64,000 nt of DNA from DT-110 sp964342305 (GTDB taxonomy: Bacteria; Bacteroidota; Bacteroidia; Chitinophagales; Saprospiraceae): assembly GCA_964342305.1 (NCBI GenBank), contig CAYFGK010000011.1, positions 1 to 64,000 of the forward strand. The letters are read 5' to 3'. Shown here piece after piece: positions 16,964 to 24,604 of the stretch (positions within the stretch are counted from its first letter, which is position 1; each line of letters opens with the position of its first letter). The notes beneath the pieces are model-generated. The model was not told the origin of the DNA. It did not search any database and was given only the letters and a program-made list of their open reading frames with translations. The translations under genes were made by a program, and so were the position numbers.

Positions 16964-18589
16964 ATGTGCGACCACAACCACACCAATCATAAACGTCACG
17001 GAGCCGCCCTCGAACACGGGGAGGCCCACCAACAAGATCACCAGCAATGGAGCCGGCGGTCCTTCCTGCGCAATATGGGCCTGATCGGTTCGGGCTCAAT
17101 GGTCTTATCTCAGATGCCGATCACTGCACTGGGAGCTTCGCCCCTTACCCATGCGCTGGCGAATGCTAATACCGATCGTATCCTGGTACTCATTCGCCTG
17201 AAGGGAGGCAACGATGGCCTCAACATGATCATTCCGGTGGGCCAGTACAGTCAGTATCAGGCCGGACGCCCCGGGATCGCCATTCCGGAGAACCAACTCC
17301 TCCACCTCGACGATGCCTTTGCCATGCCCGACAGCATGGACCCCCTGAACAGCCTGTGGCAAAACGGAGCAATGAAGGTGGTACACAGTGCCGGTTATCC
17401 CGACCAGAATCTGTCGCATTTTCGATCGTCGGATATATGGGCTACCGCCAGCGACGCCAACGAGATCGAGACCTCCGGTTGGCTGGGCCGCTGGCTCGAA
17501 AATGAATTCCCCGAATTTCTGGTGAATCCACCGGTCGATCCGCCCGCCATCCAGATAGGCGGTGCGGGCAATCTGGCCTTCACCAATACGGAAGCCACCA
17601 ATATGAGCGTGGTGGTCAATAACCCGGATCAGCTCGCCCGCATCGCCCAGGATGGTCAACTGTACGACCCGCTCGATGTGCCCGAATGCTATTACGGCGA
17701 GCAACTGAGCTTTGTGCGCACGGTCGCCAACAGTACCTTTCGGTACGCACAGGTGATCAATGAGGCCTACGAACGAGCCACCAACGAGGTGCAGTACAGC
17801 AGCAGCCTGGGTCGTCAATTTGCGCTTATCGCCCGCATGATCAAAGGGGGCCTGTCGACCCGCCTGTACATGGTGACCCTCGATGGATTCGATACACACG
17901 CGGGCCAGAACAACATCCACCCCCGCCTGATGCGGGAACTCAGCCAGGGCGTTTCCGATTTTTATCAAGACCTTTCCACCGCCCAGGCGGATACGAACGT
18001 GCTGTGTATGTCGATCAGTGAATTCGGACGACGGATCGAGCAGAACGCCTCCCAGGGAACCGACCACGGGGCAGCCTCCCCCATGCTGCTATTCGGTGAC
18101 GGCCTGAATGGGAATGGTTTAGTAGGGCAAGGCCCCGACCTCACCGATCTCGACCCGATTGGCAACCTGCCCTACGAAACGGATTTCCGCTCGGTCTACA
18201 GCACCATTCTCGAGAATTGGTTGTGCCTGGCCCCCGCATCAGTCGATCAGATCATGGGACAGTCGTTCAACCGCATTCCCGAGCTTGGCCTGGCCTGCCA
18301 GGCTACTTCCAGTACCAACCGCAATCGAGTCGCCCCCCTGGAACATCAGCTCCTCCAAAACGGTGATCAGATCACCCTCCGCTACTACCTGCCCGTAGGC
18401 AGCCGGGTGCGATCCGAATTACTCGATATGAGTGGTCGCCGCCTGCAGGACCTATCACCCGGCTGGCAAACGCCCGGCTGGCACGACCTGCAACTCAATC
18501 TGCGCCAGTACCGACTGGCCGGAGCCATGTATTTGTTGCGAATACAAGCGGGACAAAGAGCGTTGGTGAAGAAGATTGTGGTTCGGTAA
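16964..18589 (+). CDS. DUF1501 protein with Tat signal and T9SS sorting domain
   Basis: A 541-residue DUF1501 protein, a family related to the alkaline phosphatase/sulfatase fold. The N-terminus is His-rich (7 His in 26 residues), followed by a twin-arginine motif SRRSFLRNMG at 30-39 and a hydrophobic stretch. The body has RLKGGNDGLNMIIP and VTLDGFDTHAGQ, typical of the family. The last 80 residues (SRVRSELLDMSGRRLQDL to the end, with MYLLRIQAGQRALVKKIVVR) are a type A T9SS C-terminal sorting domain. So it looks like a Tat substrate then exported or surface-anchored by T9SS. It is co-transcribed with the DUF1800 gene. Confidence 0.88.
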   Translation: MCDHNHTNHKRHGAALEHGEAHQQDHQQWSRRSFLRNMGLIGSGSMVLSQMPITALGASPLTHALANANTDRILVLIRLKGGNDGLNMIIPVGQYSQYQAGRPGIAIPENQLLHLDDAFAMPDSMDPLNSLWQNGAMKVVHSAGYPDQNLSHFRSSDIWATASDANEIETSGWLGRWLENEFPEFLVNPPVDPPAIQIGGAGNLAFTNTEATNMSVVVNNPDQLARIAQDGQLYDPLDVPECYYGEQLSFVRTVANSTFRYAQVINEAYERATNEVQYSSSLGRQFALIARMIKGGLSTRLYMVTLDGFDTHAGQNNIHPRLMRELSQGVSDFYQDLSTAQADTNVLCMSISEFGRRIEQNASQGTDHGAASPMLLFGDGLNGNGLVGQGPDLTDLDPIGNLPYETDFRSVYSTILENWLCLAPASVDQIMGQSFNRIPELGLACQATSSTNRNRVAPLEHQLLQNGDQITLRYYLPVGSRVRSELLDMSGRRLQDLSPGWQTPGWHDLQLNLRQYRLAGAMYLLRIQAGQRALVKKIVVR

Positions 18590-18613
18590 AAATCCCCCCC
18601 CTCAGTCACGATT

Positions 18614-18666
18614 CTCTATAAACAACCTCGTATATGACGAAATCCCTAAATTGAGCATTGAGCATT
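18614..18666 (+). promoter_or_regulatory. 53-bp upstream element shared with ydeP
   Basis: This 53-bp block ends 36 bp before trpF. Its reverse complement matches 29981-30033 at 48 of 53 positions. In both places the orientation relative to the downstream gene (trpF, and ydeP on the minus strand) is the same: it begins CTCTATAAACA and ends in GAGCATT repeats. It may be a shared promoter/leader element or a dispersed repeat. Confidence 0.5.
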
Positions 18667-18702
18667 GCCGTACATCCTACTACCCAATACCCTCTACCAA
18701 CT

Positions 18703-19353
18703 ATGCGAACCCGAGTCAAAATATGCTGCATCTCCTCCCGGGAAGAAGCCGAATTAGCCATCCGGATGGGAGCCGATGCCCTGGGTCTGGTCGGTCACAT
18801 GCCAAGTGGCCCCGGAGTGATCGATGATGCCCTCATCCGGTCCATTGCCGGTTCGGTACCGCCACCCACGGGTACTTTTCTGCTGACCAGCGAGACAACT
18901 TTTACGGATATACTCACCCATTACGATCGGGTCCATACTAATACCCTGCAGTTGGTGGATGCAGTGGATGCCGACACCTACCGCCGGCTCCGCGAGGCGC
19001 GCCCCCACCTCAAGATCGTCCAGGTTATCCACGTGCAGGACGAATCCAATATTGAAGAGGCCATTGAAATCTCCGACGACGTAGATGCCCTTTTATTGGA
19101 TAGTGGCAACCCACATGCAGCGACCAAAATATTGGGTGGCACCGGTAACACCCACGATTGGTCACTGAGTCGCCGGATCGTGGAGGCTGTCGACTGTCCG
19201 GTATTCCTGGCCGGAGGCCTGCGGGCCGAGAATGTTCGCGAGGCCATGGAGACCGTTCAACCCTTCGGACTGGATCTGTGCAGTGGCGTACGCACGAATG
19301 GACGCCTGGATCCCAGGAAGCTGGAAACGTTCATGGAAGCAGTTCATTTGTAA
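18703..19353 (+). CDS. trpF: Phosphoribosylanthranilate isomerase (TrpF)
   Basis: A 216-residue TIM-barrel enzyme that converts phosphoribosylanthranilate to CdRP in tryptophan synthesis. The start at 18703 gives MRTRVKICCISS, where Cys8 aligns with the catalytic Cys of the family's KICG motif (the usual Gly is Cys here). The catalytic Asp lies in DALLLDSGNP, and GGTGNTHDWSLS, LAGGLRAENV and LCSGV are the phosphate-binding strands. No other trp gene is nearby, so it is an orphan; a related phosphosugar isomerase role is a less likely alternative. Confidence 0.8.
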   Translation: MRTRVKICCISSREEAELAIRMGADALGLVGHMPSGPGVIDDALIRSIAGSVPPPTGTFLLTSETTFTDILTHYDRVHTNTLQLVDAVDADTYRRLREARPHLKIVQVIHVQDESNIEEAIEISDDVDALLLDSGNPHAATKILGGTGNTHDWSLSRRIVEAVDCPVFLAGGLRAENVREAMETVQPFGLDLCSGVRTNGRLDPRKLETFMEAVHL

Positions 19354-19431
19354 TTTTTAGTGCCTAATTTTTAATTGGTAAGTACAGTGTATTGGATAAT
19401 AGGCAGTTGGATTATTTCGTGAGACTTATAC

Positions 19432-19510
19432 CTCTCCTGTCTCTCCTGTCTCTCCTGTCTCTCCTGTCTCTCCTGTCTCTTCCGTCTCTTCCGTCTCTTC
19501 CGTCTCTTCA
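19432..19510. repeat. 9-bp minisatellite with unit switch
   Basis: Five exact copies of CTCTCCTGT (19432-19476) followed by three of CTCTTCCGT (19477-19503) and a partial copy. A short CCGTNNN heptamer run follows at about 19580-19612, then a GCCTTTCGGC-A5 mini-hairpin at 19624. The rest of the gap 19354-19672 shows no gene. Confidence 0.85.
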
Positions 19511-19672
19511 TGATCACAGCGTCAGCAAGAGTAGGGGTAGAACTAAAGCATCGGAGAGCAGAGAAAAAGACCCCGCCGGACCGTAATCCGTGGGCCGTGA
19601 GGCGTTAGCCGTTTTCCTGGTTAGCCTTTCGGCAAAAATGGTATTTTGGTTCGATTGAAAAAATCCGATCCT

Positions 19673-21184
19673 ATGCACCAACGATACCTCATTCTATTTC
19701 TTTTTTGCCTGCCAGGTTATTCCGGAGTTGCCCAACTACCCTCCGACGCCATTCTGGAGCGCCATACCCGTAACTCCCTCCAGGAGTTTTACGACTTTCT
19801 GTCACTGCCCAACGATGCCAATATCCCCGAGCAGCTGGAACCCAATATTCAGTGGGTATCCAACGCCTTCGAACAACGTGGTTTTACCATCACCCGCTTG
19901 CCTACGGAAGGTCTGGACCTGGTGCTGGCCGAACAATACTTTCCCGGTGCCGAAAAAACAGTCCTTTTCTACGTGCAGGTCGACGGGCAGCCCGTCGATC
20001 CCGGTGCCTGGAACCAGGCGACCCCGTTTACGCCCACCCTCAAAGCTATGCAGGAGGATGGCTCATTCGAGTCCATTCCCTGGGACCGTATTAAGGGAGA
20101 GATCGACCCCATGTGGCGCATTTACGCACGTTCTGCATCCGATGCTAAAGGACCGATCAATATGTTTCTGGCAGCCCTCGATGCCATGCGGGAGGCCGGA
20201 CTATCCCCCAATTACCACATCAAGGTGATTATGGATAACGAAGAGGAACTCGGTTCGCCAAATCTGCCGGCAGCGGTAGAGGTACACCGCGAAGCCCTGG
20301 CCGCCGACCGGCTGGTAATTCTCGATGGCCCCATGCACGTCACCAACCGTCCGACACTGGCCTTTGGTGCCCGCGGCATTGCTACTGTTCGCATCACCAC
20401 CTACGGACCAAGAGTACCCCAGCACAGCGGACATTACGGAAATTATGCCCCCAACCCCGCCATGCGACTGGCCCAATTGCTGGCCAGCATGAAGGATGCT
20501 GATGGACTGGTGATCATCCCCGGTTTTTACGACGGGATCACCTTATCGGATGAGGTCCGGGAAGTACTGGCTTCGGTACCCGATGATGAGGATTACATTC
20601 AGCAAAAACTTGGCATCGCTGAGCCCGAAAAGGTGGGAAGAAATCTGCAGGAAGCCATTCAGTATCCCTCGCTAAATGTCCGCGGGATGTCGTCGGGCTG
20701 GGTGGGCAGTAAGGTGCGGACCATTATTCCGGCCGCGGCCGTCGCCAACCTGGATGTACGTCTGGTGAAGGAAAGTGATCCGGAACGCCTCATCCGCCTG
20801 ATCCGCGAACATATCGAAGGGCAGGGATACCACATCCTGGAAACAGAACCTACCGAAGAAGAACGGAAGGAATACCCACGCCTGGTCTCCATGTCGAGCA
20901 ATATTGCCTACCAGGCCTTCCGCACCGATCTGGACACACCCATCGGGCAGTGGCTGAGCCGGGCATTGGAAGCGGCCCATGGCGAAACGCCCGTCAAGAT
21001 CAGGACTCACGGCGGATCCGTACCCATTTCTCCTTTTGTAAACACACTGGATGTCCCGGCGGTGTTGGTACCAGTCGTAAATCCTGACAACAATCAGCAC
21101 AGTCCCAACGAAAATGTGCGTCTGCGTGAGTATTTTTTGGGCGTTAAAACGATTGCCGGTATTTTGGCAGAAAAGATAGATTAG
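19673..21184 (+). CDS. M20-family peptidase, exported
   Basis: A 503-residue M20/M25/M40-type zinc hydrolase. ATG at 19673 gives a signal peptide (MHQRYLILFLFCLPGYSGVAQ). Metal/catalytic blocks are SDAKGPINMF, DNEEELGSPN and NNQHSPNENV near the C-terminus. The first motif, usually GHxDxxP, reads VQVDGQP here, so the usual metal-binding His is Gln; I believe this occurs in related Bacteroidota proteins but could not check. A lid/dimerisation domain (about residues 230-400) is present. Stop and the next start are 1 bp apart, so it is co-transcribed with the second M20 gene. Likely envelope dipeptidase. Confidence 0.82.
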   Translation: MHQRYLILFLFCLPGYSGVAQLPSDAILERHTRNSLQEFYDFLSLPNDANIPEQLEPNIQWVSNAFEQRGFTITRLPTEGLDLVLAEQYFPGAEKTVLFYVQVDGQPVDPGAWNQATPFTPTLKAMQEDGSFESIPWDRIKGEIDPMWRIYARSASDAKGPINMFLAALDAMREAGLSPNYHIKVIMDNEEELGSPNLPAAVEVHREALAADRLVILDGPMHVTNRPTLAFGARGIATVRITTYGPRVPQHSGHYGNYAPNPAMRLAQLLASMKDADGLVIIPGFYDGITLSDEVREVLASVPDDEDYIQQKLGIAEPEKVGRNLQEAIQYPSLNVRGMSSGWVGSKVRTIIPAAAVANLDVRLVKESDPERLIRLIREHIEGQGYHILETEPTEEERKEYPRLVSMSSNIAYQAFRTDLDTPIGQWLSRALEAAHGETPVKIRTHGGSVPISPFVNTLDVPAVLVPVVNPDNNQHSPNENVRLREYFLGVKTIAGILAEKID

Positions 21185-21185
21185 T

Positions 21186-22655
21186 ATGAATAAACTATGT
21201 AAAGACGCGATGCATCGCGTCGCCGCCCTTACAGCCCTGATGGCCACTGTAATCTCTCCGCTATTTGCCCAAACGGCCCCCAAGGCCCAAAAGAAGGCCG
21301 TAATGGAATGGGTGGATGAACACCAGGCCTCTTTTTCGGAAGTAGCCCAGAACATCTGGGAATGGGCAGAGCTCGGATATCAGGAAGAAAAAAGCTCAGG
21401 ACTTTTACAGCAAACCTTACGTGACGCAGGCTTTTCAATTGAAACGGGGATTGCCGACATCCCCACCGCTTTCGTAGCCAGTTACGGTTCCGGTAAACCT
21501 GTGATCGGTATGATGGCCGAATTTGATGCGCTGCCGGGAGTGTCCCAGGATGCGGTGCCGGTGCGCCAGGAACGTCCCGACTGCACTGCGGGGCATGCCT
21601 GCGGCCACCATTTATTCGGTGCGGGTTCCTCCGCAGCGGCCATTGCAGTAAAGGAATGGATGGACGAGCACAATGTTTCCGGCACCATCCGCCTGTACGG
21701 TACGCCCGCCGAGGAAGGCGGAGCCGGGAAAGTGTATATGGTTCGGGCCGGCGTGTTCGACGACGTCGATGCCATGCTGCACTGGCACCCCGGCAGCGGC
21801 AATTCGGCCGACGCCGGCTCTTCCCTCGCCAATAAATCGGCCAAATTCCGGTTTTACGGAGCCGCCTCCCACGCCGCCGTAGCTCCCGAACGCGGACGCA
21901 GTGCCCTCGACGGTGTAGAAGCCATGAACTATATGGTAAACCTGATGCGGGAGCACGTACCTATGGAATCGCGCATTCACTACGTAATTACCAGCGGTGG
22001 GGAGGCCCCCAACGTGGTGCCCGAATTTGCGGAAGTCTTTTACTACACCCGTCACCCCGAGATGGCCGAAGCGCGTGCCATTTTCGACCGCGTGGTACAG
22101 GCGGCCGAAGGTGCAGCTCAGGGTACTGGTACACGGCTCGAATACGAGATCATCCACGGAGTATTCAACTTGCTTCCCAACCAGACCCTCGGTGAGCGCA
22201 TGCACGCCAATCTGAGTATGGTAGGCGGGGTGGATTATTCCGATGAGGAGGTGGCTTTCGCCAAAAAAATTATGGAAAGCTATCCGGATAAAAAAGTAGC
22301 TCCGGAAGATGCGAAGGAAATCGACCCCTTCGATGTGCGCGAGCGGGGTGGTGGAGGCTCTACCGATGTGGGCGACGTAAGCTGGGTGGTACCTACCGCC
22401 GGTATGCGGGCAGCTACCTGGGTTCCGGGCACTGCACCCCATAGTTGGCAAGCTGTGGCAGCCGGTGGCATGAGCATCGGGAAAAAAGGGATGGCCGTGG
22501 CAGCCAAAACCCTGGCTCTGACCGCCATGGACCTGTTCGCGAATCCCGAACTTTGTGAGGAAGCCAAAGCAGAATTGAACCGCCGCCGGGGCGAGGATTT
22601 CATCTACCAAGCTATGCTAGGCGACCGGGAGCCACCATTGGATTACCGGAAGTAA
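21186..22655 (+). CDS. M20-family amidohydrolase, AbgB-like, exported
   Basis: A 489-residue amidohydrolase of the AbgB/hippurate-hydrolase branch of M20. A signal peptide (about residues 9-28, ending SPLFAQ) is followed by ELGYQEEKSS, MAEFDALPG and CTAGHACGHHLFG, which carry the metal-binding Asp, Cys and His residues, then GTPAEEGGAGK with the catalytic Glu pair. It probably hydrolyses N-acyl or p-aminobenzoyl-amino acids in the periplasm; substrate is inference. It follows the other M20 gene by one base, suggesting a peptide or acyl-amino-acid scavenging pair. A GGCTTTCGCC-A7 mini-hairpin lies inside the coding sequence at 22253. Confidence 0.87.
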   Translation: MNKLCKDAMHRVAALTALMATVISPLFAQTAPKAQKKAVMEWVDEHQASFSEVAQNIWEWAELGYQEEKSSGLLQQTLRDAGFSIETGIADIPTAFVASYGSGKPVIGMMAEFDALPGVSQDAVPVRQERPDCTAGHACGHHLFGAGSSAAAIAVKEWMDEHNVSGTIRLYGTPAEEGGAGKVYMVRAGVFDDVDAMLHWHPGSGNSADAGSSLANKSAKFRFYGAASHAAVAPERGRSALDGVEAMNYMVNLMREHVPMESRIHYVITSGGEAPNVVPEFAEVFYYTRHPEMAEARAIFDRVVQAAEGAAQGTGTRLEYEIIHGVFNLLPNQTLGERMHANLSMVGGVDYSDEEVAFAKKIMESYPDKKVAPEDAKEIDPFDVRERGGGGSTDVGDVSWVVPTAGMRAATWVPGTAPHSWQAVAAGGMSIGKKGMAVAAKTLALTAMDLFANPELCEEAKAELNRRRGEDFIYQAMLGDREPPLDYRK

Positions 22656-22669
22656 AAAACGACATTACC

Positions 22670-22708
22670 CACATCTTGATTGACCGTAAGACCGTCAATC
22701 AAGATGTG
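22670..22708. terminator. Bidirectional hairpin between convergent genes
   Basis: A perfect 15-bp stem (CACATCTTGATTGAC and complement) with a 9-nt loop, 14 bp past the M20 stop and 20 bp before the TetR stop. No T-run, but position fits a shared terminator. Confidence 0.5.
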
Positions 22709-22728
22709 TGGTGGTTCCATTCCGGAGT

Positions 22729-23310
22729 TTACGCAATTGCCCGCAAAGCCACCTGAATAGCACCTTCCAAACGGGCGCCGTCCAACTCGACCTTGCCGAC
22801 TACTTTGAGGCCGTTATACAGGGTGAATAACAGCATGGCGATCGCCGGCAGATCCTTATCGGAGGATATTTCGCCGCGGTCTACGCCGGTCTGGAGGTAG
22901 GTGGTCAGAATATCGAGAAAACCCTGTTGGTTTTCGTCGGCCATCGCCTTGATCTTTTGATCGTGGGGAGCCAGTTCGGTGACGGTATTAACTACGAAGC
23001 AACCTTTGCGGTCAGGATCCGAAACGGATTCATCGATTGCCCGTCGAAACAGGGCCTCAAGTCCCGTACGCACATCGGGTTGACTGAACAGGAAGGAGCG
23101 CAGCCCTCGCTGATTCGTAGCACGGTAGTGTAAAATAGCCCGTTCGAAGAGTGTTTCCTTATTTCCGAATGTACTGTACAGGCTGGCGCGGTTGATGCCG
23201 AGATGCTCCACTAGGTCCTGCATGGAGGTAGCGTGATACCCCTTCTTCCAGAAGAGGTCTACCGCTTTTTCCAGTACGTCCTGTTCGTTAAATGCTTTGG
23301 TGCGTGGCAT
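22729..23310 (-). CDS. TetR-family transcriptional regulator
   Basis: A 193-residue TetR/AcrR repressor. The N-terminal helix-turn-helix is at about 22-45 (ATSMQDLVEHLGINRASLYSTFGNKETLFERAI); the remainder is the ligand-binding and dimer domain with the TetR_C-like CFVVNTVTEL. The start at 23310 (MPRTKAFNEQDVLEKA) is chosen because longer reading frames run into the repeat element 23348-23449. A GGAAC-N4-GTTCC site upstream (23486-23499) and two similar sites before the SDR gene suggest that it represses both itself and the SDR. Confidence 0.9.
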   Translation of the reverse strand: MPRTKAFNEQDVLEKAVDLFWKKGYHATSMQDLVEHLGINRASLYSTFGNKETLFERAILHYRATNQRGLRSFLFSQPDVRTGLEALFRRAIDESVSDPDRKGCFVVNTVTELAPHDQKIKAMADENQQGFLDILTTYLQTGVDRGEISSDKDLPAIAMLLFTLYNGLKVVGKVELDGARLEGAIQVALRAIA

Positions 23311-23347
23311 GGTACGTTTCTTTTTTTTGCGAAAGCAAAAAGGCCGG

Positions 23348-23449
23348 TGTACCGACAACGAAGTGGTTTGGTCTCCCAAACCACTTCGAGTCGAGTATAT
23401 ACTCGCGTGAAAAGGTTGGGCGTGGCCCAACCTTTTCGAAAGCGGTATA
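23348..23449. mobile_element. MITE-like palindromic element, copy B
   Basis: The reverse-complement copy of 7483-7606, 102 bp, with ends TGTACCG and CGGTATA. Three hairpins stand in series: CGAAGTGGTTTGG with CCCAAACCACTTCG, the palindrome CGAGTATATACTCG, and GAAAAGGTTGGGC with its perfect 13-bp complement. It lies in the TetR leader. Confidence 0.75.
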
Positions 23450-23485
23450 GTTGTATCCGACAACTACCGACCTAACGCACAAAAC

Positions 23486-23499
23486 GGAACAAACGTTCC
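23486..23499. promoter_or_regulatory. TetR operator candidate
   Basis: GGAACAAACGTTCC: 5-bp inverted arms with a 4-bp spacer, between the SDR stop and the TetR leader. It matches two sites in front of the SDR gene. Confidence 0.5.
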
Positions 23500-23516
23500 A
23501 ATATTTACCAAAAATT

Positions 23517-24275
23517 TTAGCTGGCCAGGACAGAGTTGATATTCAGCCCACCGTCGATATTAATCTCGCTGCCGGTGATGTACCAGGCATCGTCGGAAGC
23601 CAGGAAGGTGACCAGCTTGGCGATAGCCTCCGGGGTACCGAATTGCTTCAGGGGAACGCGCTCCTGCATGGCGGCGGCAAAGCCGTTAAGCTGCTCTTCG
23701 TTCATGCCCGTTTTACTGAAAATAGGGGTGCTGATCGGACCGGGATTCACGGCGTTCACGCGGATCTTTCGGGGTGCCAGCTCCGTAGCTGCGGTACGGG
23801 TAAAGGAATTCAGGGCGGCCTTGCTGGCAGCGTATACCGATGTATTCGGCATGCCGGTATAGGCATTGATGCTCGACAGATTGATCACGCTGGCGCCCTC
23901 GTTCAGGATCGGCAGGAATTTCTCCAATGTGAATACGGCTCCTTTGAAATTGATGTTCATGGTAGAGTCGAATACCTGTTCGTCGATCTGTCCGATGGGC
24001 GCCGGAAAGAAGACTCCGGCGTTGATGAAAAGGATGTCCACTCCACCAAACTCGGCCTTGATCTGCTCTGCCAATCGATTCGTATCGGCCAGATTTGACT
24101 GGTCGGCTACCAGACCCTTAACCCCTAATTCCCGGGCGGCTGTTTCCACTTTTTCGGTATTGCGACCGGTGATGATCACCCGGGCTCCCTGCTCAATGAA
24201 TGATTGGGCCGTGGCATATCCTATACCACTGTTTCCTCCGGTAATAACGGCTGTTTTTCCTTGTAAACTACTCAT
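23517..24275 (-). CDS. SDR-family NAD(P)-dependent oxidoreductase
   Basis: A 252-residue classical short-chain dehydrogenase. The nucleotide site is TGGNSGIGYATAQ, the NAG motif is INAGVF, the catalytic Ser is in SVINLSSINA and the YxxxK is YAASK; the C-terminus (WYITGSEINIDGG) is typical. The specific substrate cannot be told. It is followed by the TetR gene and preceded by two operator-like palindromes, so it is likely the regulated target, perhaps for aldehyde or xenobiotic detoxification (inference). Confidence 0.92.
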   Translation of the reverse strand: MSSLQGKTAVITGGNSGIGYATAQSFIEQGARVIITGRNTEKVETAARELGVKGLVADQSNLADTNRLAEQIKAEFGGVDILFINAGVFFPAPIGQIDEQVFDSTMNINFKGAVFTLEKFLPILNEGASVINLSSINAYTGMPNTSVYAASKAALNSFTRTAATELAPRKIRVNAVNPGPISTPIFSKTGMNEEQLNGFAAAMQERVPLKQFGTPEAIAKLVTFLASDDAWYITGSEINIDGGLNINSVLAS

Positions 24276-24288
24276 GTTAATCTTTTTT

Positions 24289-24334
24289 AGAATGATCGTT
24301 CCAAATTAATAATCGACAACAGAACGATTGTTCC
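24289..24334. promoter_or_regulatory. Two TetR operator candidates before the SDR gene
   Basis: AGAATGATCGTTCC at 24289-24302 and AGAACGATTGTTCC at 24321-24334 share the GAAC-N4-GTTC form of the site at 23486, placed 13-60 bp upstream of the SDR start where a repressor would act. A looser AGAACA-N8-TGTTCT is at 24530-24549. Confidence 0.5.
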
Positions 24335-24382
24335 AAAACAATAGTTTTAAGCATGTCTATATTTATTGGAAAAAATATCAGC

Positions 24383-24496
24383 CTACCGGAAAAGGATACT
24401 GGTGGTGGTTACCTCCGATGCGTACACCATCGTCAGATGATACAAACCTGCCGGCATCTGCCCGCGGTACAAAATGATTTCGCGCCAACCAAAATA
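24383..24496 (-). pseudogene. Remnant of a T9SS C-terminal sorting domain
   Basis: A 37-codon open stretch on the minus strand that begins right after an in-frame TGA and ends in TAG. It reads ILYRGQMPAGLYHLTMVYAS and ends in TTTSILFR, which is the ending of a type A T9SS sorting domain (MPAGLYHL is characteristic). There is no start codon or body, so it is a decayed tail of a secreted protein. The rest of 24335-24604 shows no gene. Confidence 0.55.
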
Positions 24497-24604
24497 TCAG
24501 TACAGCAAAAAAGAAGGGTATGGGTCGCATAGAACATAGGTGTTTGTTCTAATATACACCCAAATATTCAATACAGATCTACCGAGGTCCGAATCCGTTT
24601 CTGA

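Noticed and set aside
19432..19510. CRISPR array
   Set aside because: Units are 9 bp, directly adjacent without spacers, and no cas gene is in the window; it is a minisatellite. The heptamer arrays were rejected on the same ground.
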